A DNA stretch of 64,000 nucleotides from Raineyella sp044508675 (GTDB lineage Bacteria > Actinomycetota > Actinomycetes > Propionibacteriales > Propionibacteriaceae): the NCBI GenBank assembly GCA_044508675.1, contig JBIQHF010000004.1, positions 1 to 64,000 of the forward strand, written 5' to 3'. A program made the translations under genes and the position numbers. This document shows positions 23,950 to 33,741 of this stretch, piece by piece (within the stretch, counting starts at the first letter, position 1; each line of letters opens with the position of its first letter). Under the pieces are notes generated by a model that made no database searches, was not told where the DNA came from, and saw only the letters and a list, made by a program, of their open reading frames with translations.

Positions 23950-24795
23950 ATGGAAACGAAGGTGGGTAGCGAGCAGCCCGACCGATCCTCCGGAGACCCC
24001 AGGCCCCCTGCCGAGACCTCAGGGGTGAAGCCGTCCAAGGCCCTGGAGAAGGCGCTGCAGATCCTGGATGCCTACCTGGAGCATGGCCATTCGATGGGGG
24101 TCAGCGAGCTGTCACGCATCGTCAATCTGCCCAAGTCCACGTGCTTCCGGTTGATCAAGCAGTTGGCCGCCAGCCAGTACCTGGAGCGAATCGGGGACGA
24201 CTACCGGCTGGGGGCCCGGGTCCTGGCCCTCGGCAGCCGGTACATCCACATGCAGCCCGGCGGGCTTGCCGACGTGGCGGCACCCCACCTGGGATCGTTG
24301 CTGGTGCACTCCGGCTTCGCCGTCCACCTAGGCGTGCTGCAGCGGCAGCAGGTGACGATCCTGGCCAGGCTCCAGACCCAGCGCATGCCCATGCCGCTGT
24401 GGGCGATGGGGGTCTCCCTGCCCGCCTCGACCTCCAGCATCGGCAAGATCCTGCTGGCCCTGGGCCCCCCGGATGCCGTGCAGGAGACCGTTGCGGCCGG
24501 CCTGCCGCGCGCGACGCCGATGAGCGTGCAGAACCCGAGCGTCTTCCTGGCCCAGCTGGACCGGGCCCGTGGGCAGGGGGTGGCGTACGACCTGGAGGAG
24601 ACCATCGTCGGTGTGACCGGGATCGCCGCCCCGATCCACTGGCAGGGCCGTCCGATCGCCGCGGTCTCGGTGTCCGGCCCGGCCGAGCGGTTCTCCCCCG
24701 GGACGGCCGAGAACGTCCTGGTCCGGACCGCCCGGGCGATCGAGCGCGACTTCGTTCGGCAGCGCCACCTGCGGGCCGACGCCCGCAAGGCGTAG
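23950..24795 (+). CDS. IclR-family transcriptional regulator
   Basis: 281 aa. A Pro/Ser-rich leader of about 28 residues is followed by the winged helix (ALEKALQILDAYLEHGHSMG...LPKSTCFRLIKQLAAS) and the effector domain (SLPASTSSIGKILLALGPPD; EETIVGVTGIAAPIHWQGRP). Second of two tandem IclR genes beside the catabolic block. Convergent with the CMD-family gene, only 10 bp away. Confidence 0.9.
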   Translation: METKVGSEQPDRSSGDPRPPAETSGVKPSKALEKALQILDAYLEHGHSMGVSELSRIVNLPKSTCFRLIKQLAASQYLERIGDDYRLGARVLALGSRYIHMQPGGLADVAAPHLGSLLVHSGFAVHLGVLQRQQVTILARLQTQRMPMPLWAMGVSLPASTSSIGKILLALGPPDAVQETVAAGLPRATPMSVQNPSVFLAQLDRARGQGVAYDLEETIVGVTGIAAPIHWQGRPIAAVSVSGPAERFSPGTAENVLVRTARAIERDFVRQRHLRADARKA

Positions 24796-24805
24796 CCGCG
24801 GACCG

Positions 24806-25351
24806 CTAGTGCTGCTGGGCTGGCCGGGGCGGGTTCAGCTCGGCCTTGGTGCCGTTGAGCAGCAGCGCGACCATGCTGTAGAAGCCGACGGTGGAGATGA
24901 GCTCGACCATGCCGCGGTCCCCCCACCGGGCCTGCGCCAGCTCCCAGGTCCGGTCGGTGAGGGTGTGGTCCCGGTGCAGCTCGGTGGCCACCTGCCAGGC
25001 CAGTTCGTCCCGTTCGTCGTCGAACTGCGGCACCTGACCGGCGTGGATGGCCTCCAGCACGTGCGGGGGGACGCCGGCCCGTTCGGCCTGGGGAGCATGG
25101 GCGGCCCACTCGTTCTCGCTGGAGTAGTGGGCGGCGGTGACGCAGATCGACAGTTCCCGCACCCGGGGGTCCACGGTGGATCGGAACCGGATGAAGTCAC
25201 CGAAGTCCAGGGCGGCCCGACACAGCTCCGGGCTGCGGGACCAGATCGCGGTCGGTCCGGTGGGGTTGTGCGGCACGGTGAGCACGTGGGTGTGGATGGC
25301 CGCCTCCTCCTCGGTGAAGGAGCTGGTGTCGAGCGGGGAGAGCCTGGTCAC
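24806..25351 (-). CDS. Carboxymuconolactone decarboxylase-family protein
   Basis: 181 aa, all-helical. TVDPRVRELSICVTAAHYSSENEWAAHAPQ is the CMD/AhpD-like core; the usual CxxC peroxidatic pair is absent (SSENEW in its place), so it belongs to the non-AhpD branch. Homologues occur in aromatic catabolic clusters, often without a proven reaction. It follows the FAD monooxygenase gene in the same direction, 63 bp downstream. Confidence 0.8.
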   Translation of the reverse strand: MTRLSPLDTSSFTEEEAAIHTHVLTVPHNPTGPTAIWSRSPELCRAALDFGDFIRFRSTVDPRVRELSICVTAAHYSSENEWAAHAPQAERAGVPPHVLEAIHAGQVPQFDDERDELAWQVATELHRDHTLTDRTWELAQARWGDRGMVELISTVGFYSMVALLLNGTKAELNPPRPAQQH

Positions 25352-25414
25352 GAGGTCGTCCTTTGCTGGGGTGATGGCAGTTGGTGGTCGTCGGGGCGGG
25401 ACAAGGCCGCCCGG

Positions 25415-26614
25415 TCAGGCGTACAGGAGGGTCCGGGGCGAGGGGTGGGGGATCGGTGCCTGCCCGTCACCCCAGAGCCAGGAGACCGGTGCGTAGTCGT
25501 CCTGCGGCAACCGGCGCAGCAGGTAGTTGCGTGAGTCCGCCGCCACGCCACCCAGGTGGGTGAACTCACCGAAGAACCGGGTGTTGCGCTGCACCGCCGA
25601 TGCCCGGGGGAAGCGTACGGTCTCGTACGCCTGTAGTGCTCCCGCGACGTCCTGCGGCGCTCGCGCCAGTTCCGTGGCCAGGGTGACGGCGTCCTCCAGC
25701 GCCTGGCCGGCCCCCTGGGCGAGGTACTGGTACATCGGGTGGGCGGCATCACCCAGCAGCGCCACCCGTCCCCGGGACCAGCCGGCCAGCGGGGACCGAT
25801 CGTACTGCAGCCAGCGACGGTCGGTGTCGACTGCGTCCACGGCGGCCGCGACCGGGCCGCAGGTGTCGGCGAAGCGCTCGGTGAGCTCTTCGGGCGTTCC
25901 CCAGGAGTCGCTGCCCGGCGCTCCGCGGTGACTGCTGAAGGAGACCACCCGGTTGACCATTGTGCCGCCCTGGATCGGGTACTGCATCAGGTGGAGGTGG
26001 TCGCCGATGTACAGGCTGATGGCATCCTCCAGGTCGGTCGGCCGCAGCCCGGTTCCCCGGTAGAGCACGTACGTCGAGGGGCTCGGCGGCGAGTCGTCGA
26101 GGATCTCGCGGCGCAGGACCGAGCGCAGGCCGTCGGCCCCGATCACGGCGTCGGCCCGGTACTCGGTGCCGTCGTCGCAGCCGATCGTGACGGCCCGCGC
26201 GTCCTGGTGCAGGGAGGGGACCCGCTTGGCGGTGTGCACCTCGACCCGCCCGGTGGTCAGGGCCGCCTGTAGCAGGGCGTCCAGCAGGTCGGCCCGGTGC
26301 ACCAGGATGTACGGGGAGCCGAAGTGTGCAGCCACCCGGGGGCCGAGCTGTGCCTGGTACAGCTGGTCACCGGTGTGGACGTCGCGGATGACGAACCTGT
26401 TCGGCATGACCGCGGTGGCCATGACGTCGTCGAACACGCCGAGGTGCCGCAGGATCCGGGTGGCGTTGGGGGCCAACTGCAGGCCCGCGCCGACCTCGGT
26501 GATCCGTTGGGCCTGTTCGAGGACGCGGACCTCGATTCCCTGCAGCGCGCAGGCGAGGGCGGTTGTCATTCCGCCGATTCCGCCACCGACGATGGTGATC
26601 TGGGTACGCGACAT
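25415..26614 (-). CDS. FAD-dependent aromatic hydroxylase
   Basis: 399 aa; the start at ATG 26614 has GGAGGAGG upstream. Group A flavoprotein monooxygenase: GGGIGG (9-14), the DG motif (VIGADGLRSVLRRE) and the second FAD motif (GRVALLGDAAHPMYQYLAQG). Closest in type to 3-hydroxybenzoate 6-hydroxylase and salicylate hydroxylase. The enzyme at 47867-49084 is a full-length paralogue, sharing for example the SAVQRNTRFFGEF segment. Substrate unknown. Confidence 0.88.
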   Translation of the reverse strand: MSRTQITIVGGGIGGMTTALACALQGIEVRVLEQAQRITEVGAGLQLAPNATRILRHLGVFDDVMATAVMPNRFVIRDVHTGDQLYQAQLGPRVAAHFGSPYILVHRADLLDALLQAALTTGRVEVHTAKRVPSLHQDARAVTIGCDDGTEYRADAVIGADGLRSVLRREILDDSPPSPSTYVLYRGTGLRPTDLEDAISLYIGDHLHLMQYPIQGGTMVNRVVSFSSHRGAPGSDSWGTPEELTERFADTCGPVAAAVDAVDTDRRWLQYDRSPLAGWSRGRVALLGDAAHPMYQYLAQGAGQALEDAVTLATELARAPQDVAGALQAYETVRFPRASAVQRNTRFFGEFTHLGGVAADSRNYLLRRLPQDDYAPVSWLWGDGQAPIPHPSPRTLLYA

Positions 26615-26764
26615 GATGGGCTCCTCCTCCGGTGGCACTCGGCTCGGTCACCTGGCGTCGAAGCTAGGACGGCGGCCCGACGGGGATCGAGGGTATTCCG
26701 CTAGCTCGAATGATCACTGGCGCGAGGACCATCCGTTGACGACAGAATGAGACCTAGGTCACTA

Positions 26765-26780
26765 TGTGGCACACGTCACT
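26765..26780. promoter_or_regulatory. Imperfect CRP/GlxR-like site
   Basis: TGTGG-N6-TCACT, a one-mismatch-per-arm relative of the site at 22865-22880, in the divergent region between the FAD hydroxylase and the second flavin reductase fusion. Confidence 0.35.
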
Positions 26781-26871
26781 TTTGTACACCTAAGTTTATG
26801 TCTGACGATCTACCGCATGACCGGTGATCTGCCGGTCTGGTCACCACAACGACGCGGTGGACGGAGACGAT

Positions 26872-28107
26872 GTGACTGCACGAGCAGGAGTACCCGAGCG
26901 GGCGATCGCCCCACACGGGACAGCGGACCACGAGCATGGGTCGACGACCCAGGCGGTGAACGTGGCCTCGCTCCACGAGGTACTGGGGGGCTTCCCCTCC
27001 GGTGTGGCCGTCATCACCGGTATCTATGACGGTAGGCCGGTCGGGGCGCTCGCCGGGGCGTTCGCCCTGGTGGCGCAGGAACCGCCGCTGGCGACCTTCG
27101 TCCTGGACCGGTCGGCCAAGGCGATGACTGAGCGGGGCCGGGGTGCGTCCTTCTGCGTCAACGTGGTCGCGTCCGACCAGGAATGGCTGTGCCGCCACCT
27201 CGGAGGAGTGAAGGACGACCCGATGAAGGGGATCGGCTGGCGCGCTACGCCGGGCGGCACCCCGATCATCGACGGCGTGGTCAGCTGGATCGAATGCCGG
27301 CAGGACCAGGTGATCGACACCGGGGACCACCTGCTGGTGGTCGCCGAGGTCACCGACCTGGAGATGAACCGTGACGCCCTCCCGCTGCTGGCGTTCCACT
27401 CCGGCTACGGCGAGTTCCGCCCGTCGACGCTGGTCGTCGCGAACGGCCAAGCCCACCTGGACGCTGTACGACTGGCCAACGTCGCCCGCCCGGAGATGCA
27501 GTACCTGGCGACCACCATCGGTGCCGAGTGCACGCTCCAGGTCATGGTGGGCACCGACGTGGTCTTCGTGGCCTGCGCCAACGGGGCGGTGAACACCGGA
27601 CGGGGCAGGCTCGGGATCCGGGTCCCTGGCGTCGCACCGTTCGGAGCCCTGTTCGTGGACAGCCGCCACGGCCCGACCGAGGACCAGTGGCTCGCAGCGA
27701 TCCCTGCCGACGAGGCCGAGCGCCGATTCGAGGCCCGCGAGCAACTGGAGCGGACCAGGCAGCGCGGCTACTCCATCAGCATCTTCGGCGAGCAGGACCG
27801 GTCCGAACTCGACGCCATGGTCCGGGTGTACTCGGATCCGCAACGGACCCCGGAGCAGGAGACCTTCTTCTACCGGCTGGCCGCGAACACCAGCGTGATC
27901 CACGACCCGGCAGACGAGGAGATCCACCCCGACGCGTCCCTGGTGTACCTGGCCGTGCCCGTACGGGACCTCGATGGCCAGGTCGTGGCCGTTCTGCGCC
28001 TGGGGGAACTGCCCCCGTCCCCGACCCGCGATGAGGTCGACACGTGGCTGGACATGCTGCAGGAGGCCTCCAGCCAGGTCGAGATGCGCATGACCCAGAC
28101 CCTCTGA
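26872..28107 (+). CDS. Flavin reductase fused to IclR-type effector domain (paralogue)
   Basis: 411 aa from GTG 26872, with GGAG upstream. The reductase domain (FPSGVAVITGIYDGRPVGAL; SFCVNVVASDQEWLC; GTPIIDGVVSWIEC) is followed by an IclR-like ligand domain (YLATTIGAECTLQVMVGTDV; VPGVAPFGALFV; RQRGYSISIFGE) with no DNA-binding part. It is the sister of the gene at 21582-22811 and is divergent from an FAD hydroxylase. Candidate partner of the FMNH2/FADH2-dependent monooxygenase at 36043-37293. Confidence 0.85.
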   Translation: MTARAGVPERAIAPHGTADHEHGSTTQAVNVASLHEVLGGFPSGVAVITGIYDGRPVGALAGAFALVAQEPPLATFVLDRSAKAMTERGRGASFCVNVVASDQEWLCRHLGGVKDDPMKGIGWRATPGGTPIIDGVVSWIECRQDQVIDTGDHLLVVAEVTDLEMNRDALPLLAFHSGYGEFRPSTLVVANGQAHLDAVRLANVARPEMQYLATTIGAECTLQVMVGTDVVFVACANGAVNTGRGRLGIRVPGVAPFGALFVDSRHGPTEDQWLAAIPADEAERRFEAREQLERTRQRGYSISIFGEQDRSELDAMVRVYSDPQRTPEQETFFYRLAANTSVIHDPADEEIHPDASLVYLAVPVRDLDGQVVAVLRLGELPPSPTRDEVDTWLDMLQEASSQVEMRMTQTL

Positions 28108-28220
28108 TCCACAACGACCTGACCGACACCCCCTGACCCTGATCAACGAGCGCACTCAGTGCGTCGTCACTGCACGAAGCAAGAAACCCCACAGTCAACG
28201 AAGACAAAACGGAGAAGAAT

Positions 28221-29837
28221 ATGCGATTCAGTGGAAAGATCCTGGCGGCCGGTGCCTTGGCGGGAGCGCTCTTCCTGGCGGGTTGTTCCGGGGGCGGCTC
28301 GGACACCAGCTCCGGCAACGCCCCCGTGGTCGCCGAGGGCGTGGTCACGAACGCCTTCGGCGGACAGGCTCTGGACCGTGGTGAGCCGCAGCAGGGTGGC
28401 GAGTTTCGCTTCGGCACCGGAATCGGCCTGGAGAATCTTGACTCCGCCCAGGCGATCGGATCGTCGATCGCGACAGTGACCGAGCAGATCTATGGACAGC
28501 TCATGCGCTACGACGAGAACGGTGTCGCCCAGCCGGACATGGCCGAATCCATGGAGTCCGATGACCAGACGGTCTGGACCATGAAGCTCAAGGAAGGCAT
28601 CACCTTCCATGACGGCACCCCGTACAACGCCGAGGCCGTCATCGCCCATGTCGAGCGCATTGCCGCCGAGGGCTCTCGATCGCTGAATGCCGGGGAGGCC
28701 CGTCAGATCAGCTCGATGCGCGCGGTCGACGACCGGACCGTGGAGTTCACCCTCCACGAGGCGTGGGCCACCTTCCCGAACGTCTTCGCCTACGGATCAC
28801 TCGCCATGGTGCCGTCGCCGACGGCCGTCGAGCAGGAGGGCGAGCAGTTCGGGCTCCGGCCGGTGGGTGCCGGGCCGTTCAAGGTGGAGTCCTTCACCCC
28901 CGGCAGCGACGTCGTACTGACCAAGTTCGACGACTACTACGAGGACGGGCTGCCGTACCTCGATCGATTGGTGTTCGTCCCGTCCCTTGAGGCAGCAGCC
29001 CGACTCTCCGCAGTCAGCACCGGTGACCTCGACGCCGGAGCGACGCGGGTGGCGGCGCAGTTCGACGAGGCGCGCAACTCCGGTCTGGTCGTGCTCGAGC
29101 AGCCCCAGTACAAGGCCTACACCCTGCTGCTCAACCTCCAGGACCCAGCGTTGGGCGACGAGCGGGTGCGCGAGGCCCTCAACCGGGGCGTCGACCGCGA
29201 GGCGCTGAACGCCGCCGTCTTCAACGGCAAGCACAAGCCGATGGACGGTGTGCTCGTCCCGAACCACCCCAAGCACGTCGATTCTGGCTGGCCGACCTTC
29301 GACGCCGAGCGTGCCAAGTCTCTGATCGCAGAGTACGAGGCCGAGAACGGTGAGCTCACCCTCGACGTCCTGATCCCCCAGGGCCAGGAGTTCAACGACA
29401 TCACCGCGATCATGCAGCAGATGTACAAGGACGTCGGCCTCGACATCAACTTCACCTCGGCGACCCCGCCGGCGATGGTCACCCGGGCTGCGGCAGGTGA
29501 CTACCAGGTCCAGATGCGCGAGACGGTCATCCTCCCCGAGACGGTGGAGAGCCTGGGCGCCAACTTCCTGCCCGACGCCGGAGCGAACCACTCCCAGGGC
29601 AGCGACGAGAGCCTGACCCGCATCCTGCACGAGGCCCGCCAGGAGCCGGACCAGGCCAAGCGGGACGCGCTGATCGCGGATGCCCAGCGCGCGATGGCCG
29701 AGTGGATGCCCACGGTCCCGATCGTCACGACCGAGGCAGGGTTCGTCGTCGGCCGGGACGTGGTCACCTTCCCGGGCGCCTTCCCCAACACCTCGTACGA
29801 GGTGTTCGAGGGCAAGTTGGTCTCCGTCACCCCGTGA
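28221..29837 (+). CDS. ABC transporter substrate-binding lipoprotein (Dpp type)
   Basis: 538 aa. Lipoprotein signal with lipobox LAGC (Cys22), then an SBP family 5 body (GGEFRFGTGIGLENLDSAQA; MAESMESDDQTVWTMKLKEG; FHDGTPYNAEAV). It captures a solute outside the membrane for the permeases and ATPases at 30783-34799. Neighbours suggest an aromatic compound or conjugate, not a peptide, as ligand (inference). The extradiol dioxygenase gene is inserted between it and the permeases. Confidence 0.92.
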   Translation: MRFSGKILAAGALAGALFLAGCSGGGSDTSSGNAPVVAEGVVTNAFGGQALDRGEPQQGGEFRFGTGIGLENLDSAQAIGSSIATVTEQIYGQLMRYDENGVAQPDMAESMESDDQTVWTMKLKEGITFHDGTPYNAEAVIAHVERIAAEGSRSLNAGEARQISSMRAVDDRTVEFTLHEAWATFPNVFAYGSLAMVPSPTAVEQEGEQFGLRPVGAGPFKVESFTPGSDVVLTKFDDYYEDGLPYLDRLVFVPSLEAAARLSAVSTGDLDAGATRVAAQFDEARNSGLVVLEQPQYKAYTLLLNLQDPALGDERVREALNRGVDREALNAAVFNGKHKPMDGVLVPNHPKHVDSGWPTFDAERAKSLIAEYEAENGELTLDVLIPQGQEFNDITAIMQQMYKDVGLDINFTSATPPAMVTRAAAGDYQVQMRETVILPETVESLGANFLPDAGANHSQGSDESLTRILHEARQEPDQAKRDALIADAQRAMAEWMPTVPIVTTEAGFVVGRDVVTFPGAFPNTSYEVFEGKLVSVTP

Positions 29838-29874
29838 CGTGAGGTCTCCCGCTCGGGCAGAACGAGAGGAAATC

Positions 29875-30786
29875 ATGGCAAGAGTAGAAGCACTGGGATA
29901 CCTGGTGGCCACGGTCAAGGACCTGCCCGCCTGGAAGAAGTTCGCCGTCGACGTCCACGGCATGCAGATCGTCGAGCAGACGAGGGACCGGCTCCTCCTC
30001 CGTCTGGACGCCAGGGCCTGGCGCCTGGACCTGCGGGCCGGGAGCGAGGAGTCCATTGACGCGGTGGGCTGGGAGGTCCCCGGCCCCGAGGACCTGGCCG
30101 AGTTCGAACAGGTCCTGAACGCCAACGGCGTACCGGCCCGCCGCGCCAGCACGGAACAGGCCCGGCAGCGCAAGGTCTCCGATCTGGTGCTGCTCGAGGA
30201 TCCGGACGGCCGCACCCACGAACTGTTCTACGGTGCCGCCAACGACGAGCGGGTCTTCATCTCCCCGACCGGGGCGCAGTTCATCACCGGACACCTGGGC
30301 CTTGGGCACGTGATGTTCGCGGTCAGCGACTCGGGCGCCTTCCGCCGACTGTTCATGGACCTGCTCGGGTTCCGCCTGAGCGACTACATCGACATCGGGC
30401 CGGACCCGGGGACCTTCCTGCACTGCAACCCCCGGCACCACTCGCTGGCCTTCGCGGAGCGCGAAGGCGTCTCCCCGCGCCTGGGCCACCTGATGGTTCA
30501 GGTGAGCACCATCGACACGGTCGGCCGGGCGTACGACAAGATTCTCGCCGGTGCCGCGAAGGTCGGCGCGACGCTGGGTCGGCACACCAATGACGAGATG
30601 ATCTCCTACTACGTCAAGAGCCCGTCCGGCTGGGAGTTCGAGTACGGCATCGGCGGGCTCGAGATCGATGACGAGACCTGGACACCCGTGCGCTGGGAAG
30701 CCGCCCACTACTGGGGCCATACCCGTGGCGACGGGGCATTCGAACGCGTGATGCCGCCCGTACGCATTGAGGAGCGAATGGCATGA
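29875..30786 (+). CDS. Type I extradiol ring-cleavage dioxygenase
   Basis: 303 aa, two vicinal-oxygen-chelate modules as in BphC/HsaC. Metal ligands are recognisable: His145 (LGLGHVMF), His205 (LGHLMVQV) and Glu256 (WEFEYG). The second-shell His189 (NPRHHSL) and His237 (LGRHTND) are also kept. It should cleave a catechol next to the hydroxyl pair to a meta-cleavage product, for the hydrolase at 34998-35990. The gene sits inside the importer operon; its 3' end overlaps the first permease (ATGA). Confidence 0.92.
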   Translation: MARVEALGYLVATVKDLPAWKKFAVDVHGMQIVEQTRDRLLLRLDARAWRLDLRAGSEESIDAVGWEVPGPEDLAEFEQVLNANGVPARRASTEQARQRKVSDLVLLEDPDGRTHELFYGAANDERVFISPTGAQFITGHLGLGHVMFAVSDSGAFRRLFMDLLGFRLSDYIDIGPDPGTFLHCNPRHHSLAFAEREGVSPRLGHLMVQVSTIDTVGRAYDKILAGAAKVGATLGRHTNDEMISYYVKSPSGWEFEYGIGGLEIDDETWTPVRWEAAHYWGHTRGDGAFERVMPPVRIEERMA

Positions 30787-31727
30787 GGCCCATCGTCAGC
30801 AGACTCCTGCGGCTGCTCATGGTCCTGCTGGGGATCAGTTTCCTGGTCTTCATCCTGCTGGACCTGCTGCCGGGCGACACCGCCGAGGTGATCGTCGCCA
30901 ACAGCGGCCAGCAGGGCCCCGAGGCCGTCGAGGCGATGCGACGCCAGCTCGGCCTGGACCGGCCGCTGCTGGTCCGCTTCGGCGACTGGATGGTCAGCGC
31001 GATCCAAGGGGACCTGGGCACCTCGTACCGTACGGGCCAGAGCATCACCGAGGCGATCGGCCAGCGCCTGCCGGTCACGATCCAGCTGATCATCATGGTG
31101 GAGGTCATCGCCCTGGCGGTCGCCCTGCCCGTGGTGAACTACGTGGCCAGCCGCCGCGATGGCGTCATCGATCGCCTGGTCGCGACCGTCAGCTTCGGCA
31201 TGCAGGCGATCCCGAACTTCATGTTCGCCCTGCTGGCGATCCTGTTGTTCGCAGTCACCCTGCGCTGGCTCCCGGCAATGGGTTACGTCCCCTTCAGCGA
31301 GTCGGTGATCGGCAGCATCAGGTCGATGCTGATCCCGGCCATCGCGCTGGCCGCGGGTCTGGTGCCGGTGTACATCCGGGTGCTGCGCAACGAACTGATC
31401 CGTACCCTCCAGGAGGATTTCATCCTGGTGGCGCGGGCGATGGGCCTGCCGCGCTGGAAGGTGATGCTGCAGTACGCCCTGCGACCCTCGCTGCCCACGC
31501 TGGTCACCGTCGTGGGGGTGAACGTCGGGGTGCTCATCGGCGGCACCGTCGTCGTCGAGGTCATCTCCGGGCTGCCCGGCCTCGGGTCCCTGCTCCTGGG
31601 GGCGATCAATTCCTGGGACTACGTGATGGTGCAGGGGATCGTGCTGGTCATCGCGGCCGCCTACGTGCTGTTGAACTTTGCCGTGGATGTCGTCAACGCG
31701 GTCATCGACCCCCGGATGAGGAGCTGA
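30783..31727 (+). CDS. ABC transporter permease (DppB type)
   Basis: 314 aa, about six membrane helices (LLMVLLGISFLVFILLDLLP onward). The binding-protein-dependent permease motif is seen around RVLRNELIRTLQEDFILVAR, AMGLPRWKVM. First permease of the importer; start overlaps the dioxygenase stop. Confidence 0.92.
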   Translation: MRPIVSRLLRLLMVLLGISFLVFILLDLLPGDTAEVIVANSGQQGPEAVEAMRRQLGLDRPLLVRFGDWMVSAIQGDLGTSYRTGQSITEAIGQRLPVTIQLIIMVEVIALAVALPVVNYVASRRDGVIDRLVATVSFGMQAIPNFMFALLAILLFAVTLRWLPAMGYVPFSESVIGSIRSMLIPAIALAAGLVPVYIRVLRNELIRTLQEDFILVARAMGLPRWKVMLQYALRPSLPTLVTVVGVNVGVLIGGTVVVEVISGLPGLGSLLLGAINSWDYVMVQGIVLVIAAAYVLLNFAVDVVNAVIDPRMRS

Positions 31728-31729
31728 TC

Positions 31730-32695
31730 ATGAGTGATTCCACGACGACCGGCGTCTCGACCCGCCAGCGACTGCCGCTGGGCACCGACCGGCTGGTCAA
31801 GAGTGCCCAGCAGGTGCCGCATGCCGAGCTGACCGACAGCAAGTCGGTCGACATGCCCAGGCCCCGCCGGGCTCCCCGGGGGCGGATGCTGTGGGTCTGG
31901 ATCTCCCTGGCCTGGATGGGCCTGCTGGCGGTGGCCATCGTCCTCGGCCCGGTCCTGCCGCTGCCCGACGCGACCCGGATCGACTACACCGCCATCGGAG
32001 TGCCGCCGTTCCAGGACCCGGCGCACCTGTTGGGCACCGATGCCGTCGGCCGCGATATCCTGGCCCGGATCATCGTCGGTGCCCGGGTGTCGATGGCCGT
32101 CGGCCTGGGCGCCGTCGCCTTCGCGACCGTGTTCGGCTCGGTGATCGGAGTGGTCGCCGCCTACTTCCGCGGTTGGGTGGACAAGGGACTCGGTGCCGGC
32201 ATCGAGATCCTCCTGGCGTTCCCCCCGCTGATCGCCGTGATGGCGCTCAGTGTCTTCCTCGGTCCGAGCCTGTTGACCCTGATCCTCGCTCTGGGGGTGA
32301 CCTTCACGCCGCAGCTGGCGCGGGTCGCCCGGTCCTCGACACTGCCCTTCGTCAAGAAGGAGTTCGTCATTGCCGCCCACTCGATGGGGGCGAGCCACCT
32401 GCGGATCCTGGTCCGGGAGATCGCCCCGAACGCGATCGTCCCGATCCTGTCGTACGCCGTGGTCCTGATCGCCCTGGCCATCAGCGCCGAGGGCGGGCTG
32501 AGCTTCCTGGGACTCGGCGTTCCCCCGCCGAATTCGAGCTGGGGCACGATGATGGGCGAAGGCCGCACGGTCCTGAACACCGATCCCCACGTGGTGCTGG
32601 TCCCGGCAACGGTGATGTTCCTGACGCTGCTGTCACTGAACTTCCTTGCCGACTACATCTCGCGCAGATTCGACATCAAGGAGGCGGCGCTGTGA
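31730..32695 (+). CDS. ABC transporter permease (DppC type)
   Basis: 321 aa. A long cytoplasmic N-terminus (about 50 residues) is followed by an OppC-type N-terminal helix and five core helices. Family motifs: HLLGTDAVGRDILARIIVGA and EFVIAAHSMGASHLRILVRE. Second permease of the same importer; it overlaps the next gene as GTGA. Confidence 0.92.
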   Translation: MSDSTTTGVSTRQRLPLGTDRLVKSAQQVPHAELTDSKSVDMPRPRRAPRGRMLWVWISLAWMGLLAVAIVLGPVLPLPDATRIDYTAIGVPPFQDPAHLLGTDAVGRDILARIIVGARVSMAVGLGAVAFATVFGSVIGVVAAYFRGWVDKGLGAGIEILLAFPPLIAVMALSVFLGPSLLTLILALGVTFTPQLARVARSSTLPFVKKEFVIAAHSMGASHLRILVREIAPNAIVPILSYAVVLIALAISAEGGLSFLGLGVPPPNSSWGTMMGEGRTVLNTDPHVVLVPATVMFLTLLSLNFLADYISRRFDIKEAAL

Positions 32696-33741
32696 ACGAG
32701 CCACTGCTGAGCATTCGTGACCTCACCATCAAGTTCTCCACCGACAAGGGCATCGCCAGCGTGGTCAACGGGGTGAACCTCCAGGTCCAGGCCGGACAGG
32801 TGCACGGCCTGGTCGGCGAGTCCGGCTCGGGAAAGTCGGTGACCTCTCGAGCAGTCCTCGGGATCCTGCCGAAGGGCTCGATCCACACGATGAGCGGTTC
32901 CATCCGTTATCGCGGGCGCGAGCTGCTCGGGCTCTCGGAGAAGGAGATGGGCCGCGACGTCCGTGGCCAGGAGATCTCCATGGTCTTCCAGGACCCGATG
33001 ACGGCCCTCAACCCGGTCACCAGGGTCGGCTGGCAGATCACCCAGCCGCTGGCGTACCACAAGGGCCTGCGTGGGAGGGCTGCCACCGCCCAGGCGCTGG
33101 AGCTGCTCGACCAGGTGGGGATCCCCGATCCGCGCCGGGCGCTGAAGTCCTACCCGGACCAGCTCTCCGGAGGCCAGCGGCAGCGGGTGATGATCGCCAT
33201 TGCTTTGGCCTGCGATCCGAGCCTGCTCATCGCCGACGAGCCCACCACGGCGCTGGACGTCACGGTCCAGGCCCAGATCCTCGACCTGTTCGACGACCTG
33301 CGCCGGGAACGCGACCTGGGCGTCCTGCTGGTCTCCCACGACCTCACCCTCGTGGCCGAGCGCTGCAATCAGGTCTCGGTCATGTACGCGGGGCGGATCG
33401 TGGAGCACGGTCCGGCCAAGGAACTGTTCCGCCATCCCGACCACCCGTACACCTCGATGCTCGAGCAGGCCCGGCCCCGGTTGGAGAACCCCCCGCACAC
33501 GCTGCTGCAGACGATCCCGGGCACCGTGCCCGACCTCCACCACCTCCCCGACGGCTGCCCCTTCGCCGCGCGCTGCCCGCGCCGGCAGGACGACTGCCTC
33601 ACCGGGACGATCGTGCTGGAGGAGACCACTGACGGGCGCCGGGTCGCCTGCCGGCACCCCCTTATCGCCGACAACGGTGCGGAGAAGAACAGCGCGGCGG
33701 AGAACAGTACGCAGTTCGTACCGGAAGGAGCGTTGGCATGA
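32692..33741 (+). CDS. ABC transporter ATPase (DppD type)
   Basis: 349 aa. Walker A GESGSGKS, signature LSGGQRQR, Walker B LLIADEPTTALD, and the oligopeptide-transporter C-terminal extension with Cys residues (CPFAARCPRRQDDC) that can hold an Fe-S cluster. GTG start coupled to the permease stop. Confidence 0.93.
   Translation: MNEPLLSIRDLTIKFSTDKGIASVVNGVNLQVQAGQVHGLVGESGSGKSVTSRAVLGILPKGSIHTMSGSIRYRGRELLGLSEKEMGRDVRGQEISMVFQDPMTALNPVTRVGWQITQPLAYHKGLRGRAATAQALELLDQVGIPDPRRALKSYPDQLSGGQRQRVMIAIALACDPSLLIADEPTTALDVTVQAQILDLFDDLRRERDLGVLLVSHDLTLVAERCNQVSVMYAGRIVEHGPAKELFRHPDHPYTSMLEQARPRLENPPHTLLQTIPGTVPDLHHLPDGCPFAARCPRRQDDCLTGTIVLEETTDGRRVACRHPLIADNGAEKNSAAENSTQFVPEGALA

Noticed and set aside
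28146..28167. Hairpin CGCAC-TCA-GTGCG before the Dpp-type SBP gene
   Set aside because: Only a 5-bp perfect stem; too weak to call as terminator or operator.
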